Source: a virus
Direction: 5' to 3' (one strand)
IMG/VR virus record: IMGVR_UViG_3300037231_000090
Span: 1 to 25,703 of that record
DNA length: 25,703 nucleotides
Shown: in pieces, positions 23,087 to 25,703 of the stretch
Position numbering within the stretch: the first letter of the stretch is position 1
Layout: each line of letters begins with the position of its first letter
Translations under genes and position numbers: made by a program
The notes under the pieces: generated by a model
The model's database searches: none
What the model was told of the DNA's origin: nothing
What the model saw: the letters and a program-made list of their open reading frames with translations, nothing else

Positions 23087-25284
23087 GCGCCGCCGCAGAC
23101 CCGCTCGCAGGCATCGGTACGCCGGTAGGGACGCCGCCGCCAGCCAGCAGCAGCGATCCACTCGCGGGGCTGGGCGCGCCGGTCGGAGCTGCTCCAGCCA
23201 CGACATCCGCACCCGATGAAGACTCCTTCGGCCAGCAGGCGAGTGAAGCGTGGCAGGGAGTGAAGAAAGGCGGCGCGGAGACGCTTTCCACGCTGGGCAA
23301 ACTCTTCACCCCGGCCTTTGCCAACGATCCGGCGACCGGCAAGCCGCTGACCAGTGCGCTCGACCTGGCCCCGGAGGCGAAAAGCAAGATCGAATCCGCC
23401 GCTGCCGCACCCGTGCCGGACACGATTGCAGGGAAGACCGGATATGGCCTGGAAAATATCGCGGAGTTCATGCTGGGAGACGAGGCCGTGAAGGGCATGA
23501 GCGTCGGCGAGAAGCTTGCGCACCTGGCCCCGGTGATGAAGACGATGGAGAAGTACCCGCGCATCGCGGAGGCGGTACAGACGGGACTGAAGGCGATGGG
23601 GATCGGCACCGCACAGGCTGGGGTGCATGGTGCGGGGCCGGTGCAGGCGCTGGAGAGTGGAGCGGTGGGAGGGGTGACCGCAGGCGCGCTCGAAGGGGGC
23701 GTGAGCGCGCTGGCGGGTGCGGCCCAGCGCGCTGCGCCCGCAGTCGAGAAGATCGCGGGGGAGGACGTGCAGACGCTCTCCTCGCAGCGGCCGGGCACAG
23801 GACCGCGCGGGAGCGTGAAGGTAGGCGAGGTTCCCAAGGTGGGCGCGGCGCAGCAGGCGGCCGCTCCGCGCGTCTTCCGGAACATCGCGCAGCGCGCCAC
23901 CCACGACGCGCTGGAAGAGGCCAATCTGAGCCGCGTGGGGCCGACGCCCATCACCGATCCGGCGCGGTTGCTGGCCCCGCCCGAGGACATGCGCCCCTAT
24001 CCCTTCACGATCGAGGGGCCGGGTGCGGTCTCCGAAGAGACGCCGGCGGGATCCACGCCGCGCACCAAGCAGATCGGCACCGAGTATGTGCCCGGGAAAG
24101 GTTCAGGGACCGCCGCGAAGACCGAACCATACAACGAGGGCGCATTCAAGTATGGCGACGAGGAGCCGTTGCCGCCGGTCAACGATCAGGAACCCTTCCA
24201 GGGGCCGACACACAAAGAGCCGATCCTGCAATACCTGACCAGCCTGAAACCCGGGCAGGAGGCAGGCAGTACAAGCGTGACCGGCGGCGGCGACCTGGTG
24301 GCAGCCGATCCGGAGACCGCGCAGGCGCATCTGAGCCGGCTGAACGAACTGGTGGACAACCCTCCGGAAGAAGCGAGCCCGGGCCAGATGTCCGCGATCC
24401 AGAGCGCACGCGACAATCTGCAGGAGCAGATGGACATGTACAACAGCCATCAGCGGACGCTGCCGAACTTTTCGCCCCTGAACGCCAGCCGGGCGGCCGA
24501 GAGCGTCGGCCACTTCGGAGATGCGGCGGACCAGCTGCAGAACGCCGCGCAGCCGATCTATCAGAAGTTCGACGAGCTGACGGATGACAAGTTCAGCGAC
24601 CTCAACCGCGCGAGGGCGGCAGCCGGCAAGCGCGGCGACTTCCCCGCGAAGCACGACTACGAAAACCAGATCGATCAGCTCATCGACAAGACGCCGGGGA
24701 TCTCCCAGGGAGACCGCCTGCAGGCGACGAAGCTGTGGAACAAGTCCAAGGTGCTGGACGGCCTGAACGATGTAATCAACCACGCGGCTAACGTGGACGA
24801 CAAGTACGCCTCGCAGGTTGCCGGGGGGCGCGTGCTGAGCGGCGTGCGGATGCAGAACGGCTTGAAGCAGCTCATCAACCGCTACGGAAACGATCGCCTG
24901 GAGAGCGTGATCGGCAAAGACGGCATGGAGAACATGACCCGCATGGCCGACCTGCTGAATGTGCCTAAGTCCGGTTCCGGGATAAGGGCAATTGCCATGA
25001 CCGCGCTGGAACACATCAGGCACGGCGGCGCTGGAGGCGCATTGGGAGGTTATCTGGGCCACATGGCAGGAGGGCCTGTCGGAGGCGCGCTGGGTGGGGC
25101 TGCAGGCTATCAGGCCGAGCGATGGATGTTGCAGATGGCGGCGACCAGTCCGCGCGTGGGACAGTTACTCGATTACGCGGTGCGGAACAATGTGACGCCG
25201 AAGGTGGCGGCCGGGTTGATATCATCGGCGATGATTCAGGAGAACCAACCACAACAGACGGAAAAGAAAGAGGGGCAACAATGA
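23083..25284 (+). CDS. Putative ejection / internal virion protein, 733 residues
   Basis: The N-terminus contains two copies of a short repeat, DPLAGIGTPVG and DPLAGLGAPVG. A Gly/Ala-rich stretch at about 180-225 and another near 645-675 (GGAGGALGGYLGHMAGGPVG) have GxxxG spacing expected of membrane-inserting helices; between them lie polar helices (for example 475-560). It is last in the ejection cluster, like T7 gp16, though shorter, and lacks a recognisable transglycosylase motif. It probably enters the host envelope during genome delivery. Its stop overlaps the start of the HNH gene. Confidence 0.55.
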   Translation: MSAAADPLAGIGTPVGTPPPASSSDPLAGLGAPVGAAPATTSAPDEDSFGQQASEAWQGVKKGGAETLSTLGKLFTPAFANDPATGKPLTSALDLAPEAKSKIESAAAAPVPDTIAGKTGYGLENIAEFMLGDEAVKGMSVGEKLAHLAPVMKTMEKYPRIAEAVQTGLKAMGIGTAQAGVHGAGPVQALESGAVGGVTAGALEGGVSALAGAAQRAAPAVEKIAGEDVQTLSSQRPGTGPRGSVKVGEVPKVGAAQQAAAPRVFRNIAQRATHDALEEANLSRVGPTPITDPARLLAPPEDMRPYPFTIEGPGAVSEETPAGSTPRTKQIGTEYVPGKGSGTAAKTEPYNEGAFKYGDEEPLPPVNDQEPFQGPTHKEPILQYLTSLKPGQEAGSTSVTGGGDLVAADPETAQAHLSRLNELVDNPPEEASPGQMSAIQSARDNLQEQMDMYNSHQRTLPNFSPLNASRAAESVGHFGDAADQLQNAAQPIYQKFDELTDDKFSDLNRARAAAGKRGDFPAKHDYENQIDQLIDKTPGISQGDRLQATKLWNKSKVLDGLNDVINHAANVDDKYASQVAGGRVLSGVRMQNGLKQLINRYGNDRLESVIGKDGMENMTRMADLLNVPKSGSGIRAIAMTALEHIRHGGAGGALGGYLGHMAGGPVGGALGGAAGYQAERWMLQMAATSPRVGQLLDYAVRNNVTPKVAAGLISSAMIQENQPQQTEKKEGQQ

Positions 25285-25703
25285 AACATTGCGTCATATG
25301 TGGGGCTGAATTTGATGTGCTGCCATACCGACTTGCAACTGCGAAGTATTGTTCCCGAGCCTGCCATCGGCTCGGGCTAAAGCTGCCGCCTTCTGAATTC
25401 ACATATCCACGAAAATGTCGCAAGTGCGGAGAAGAATTTAATGAAGACGGATTTTATATTGACAACAACCGAGCGAGAGGGAGAACTGAACGGTGCAAAG
25501 GCTGTTTTGCGACTTTGAAAACATATTTCAAGACGAGGCCGCGCTATCACTTTCAGCAACTAAAAGATGGGGCAAAAAGCCGAGGATACCGCTTCGATTT
25601 GACTCTGGACTGGTATATCCAGTGGATATGGCAAGCGCCGTGTTTTTACTGTGGACGTGAATCTTCCGGCGGAATGGATAGAGTTTGCAATGAGCCGTAT
25701 TAT
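25281..25703 (+). CDS. HNH endonuclease, cut off by the window edge
   Basis: An open frame of 141 codons continuing past the right edge. It starts with a zinc finger (HCVICG, then YCSRACH), followed by a second one (RKCRKCGEEF, later CKGC), and then the HNH-type core CFYCGRESSGGMDRV, where C-x2-C and the DRV segment are usual for phage HNH homing proteins. The DNA is clearly more AT-rich than the ejection genes to its left. It overlaps the previous gene by ATGA, so it would be co-translated. It is the second homing-type gene in the window. Confidence 0.8.
   Translation, partial: MKHCVICGAEFDVLPYRLATAKYCSRACHRLGLKLPPSEFTYPRKCRKCGEEFNEDGFYIDNNRARGRTERCKGCFATLKTYFKTRPRYHFQQLKDGAKSRGYRFDLTLDWYIQWIWQAPCFYCGRESSGGMDRVCNEPYY

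Overview
The window reads as the left part of a phage-plasmid: a plasmid replication and partition cassette joined directly to the packaging and virion genes of a short-tailed (podovirus-like) phage. The DNA is GC-rich and tightly packed, with many ATGA or TGATG stop/start overlaps. No integrase or attachment site is visible. The host cannot be read with certainty. The GC-rich codon use and the style of the virion proteins would fit a soil bacterium such as an acidobacterium, but this is only an impression.

Layout: (1) 1-813, a gene-free origin with three tandem DnaA boxes (223-249) and 17 same-orientation 18-bp iterons in two blocks (322-429 and 470-756). (2) 814-3216, minus strand: a RepA_C-type initiator, a ribbon-helix-helix (RHH) partition partner, ParA, and a small AT-hook/RHH regulator. 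A plus-strand terminator between rep and the partition genes hints at an antisense RNA. (3) 3234-5367, plus strand: a RusA-type Holliday junction resolvase, two zinc-binding orphans, an SH3-like small protein and a beta-rich protein that looks like a virion protein. (4) 5368-5635: a strong hairpin, a tRNA-Arg-like element with a five-base anticodon loop, and a promoter. (5) 5636-13080: a small protein, an HNH endonuclease, the large terminase, a free-standing FtsK-gamma-like winged helix, the portal, a small helical protein, a scaffold candidate and an N4-gp56-like major capsid protein, followed by a 17-bp perfect hairpin. (6) 13206-25284: minor virion proteins, two adaptor-like proteins, a 1094-residue tail nozzle protein, a GNAT-fold protein, and a set of ejection-protein candidates in the T7 gp13-gp16 order. 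(7) 25281 to the right edge: a truncated HNH endonuclease.

Working together: Rep, the iterons and host DnaA would keep the element replicating as a plasmid, and ParA with its RHH partner would segregate it. RusA would clear branched DNA before packaging. Terminase, possibly guided by the FtsK-gamma-like protein, would fill a scaffold-built capsid through the portal, and the nozzle plus ejection proteins would deliver the genome. Lysis genes, tail fibres, DNA polymerase and a lysogeny repressor are not in the window, which is open at its right end.

The most unusual items are the solitary FtsK-gamma-like domain in the packaging module, with two of the three DNA-reading positions changed; the tRNA-Arg-like element with a shortened anticodon loop; the possible antisense RNA upstream of rep; and the hydrophobic N-terminal arm of the capsid protein.
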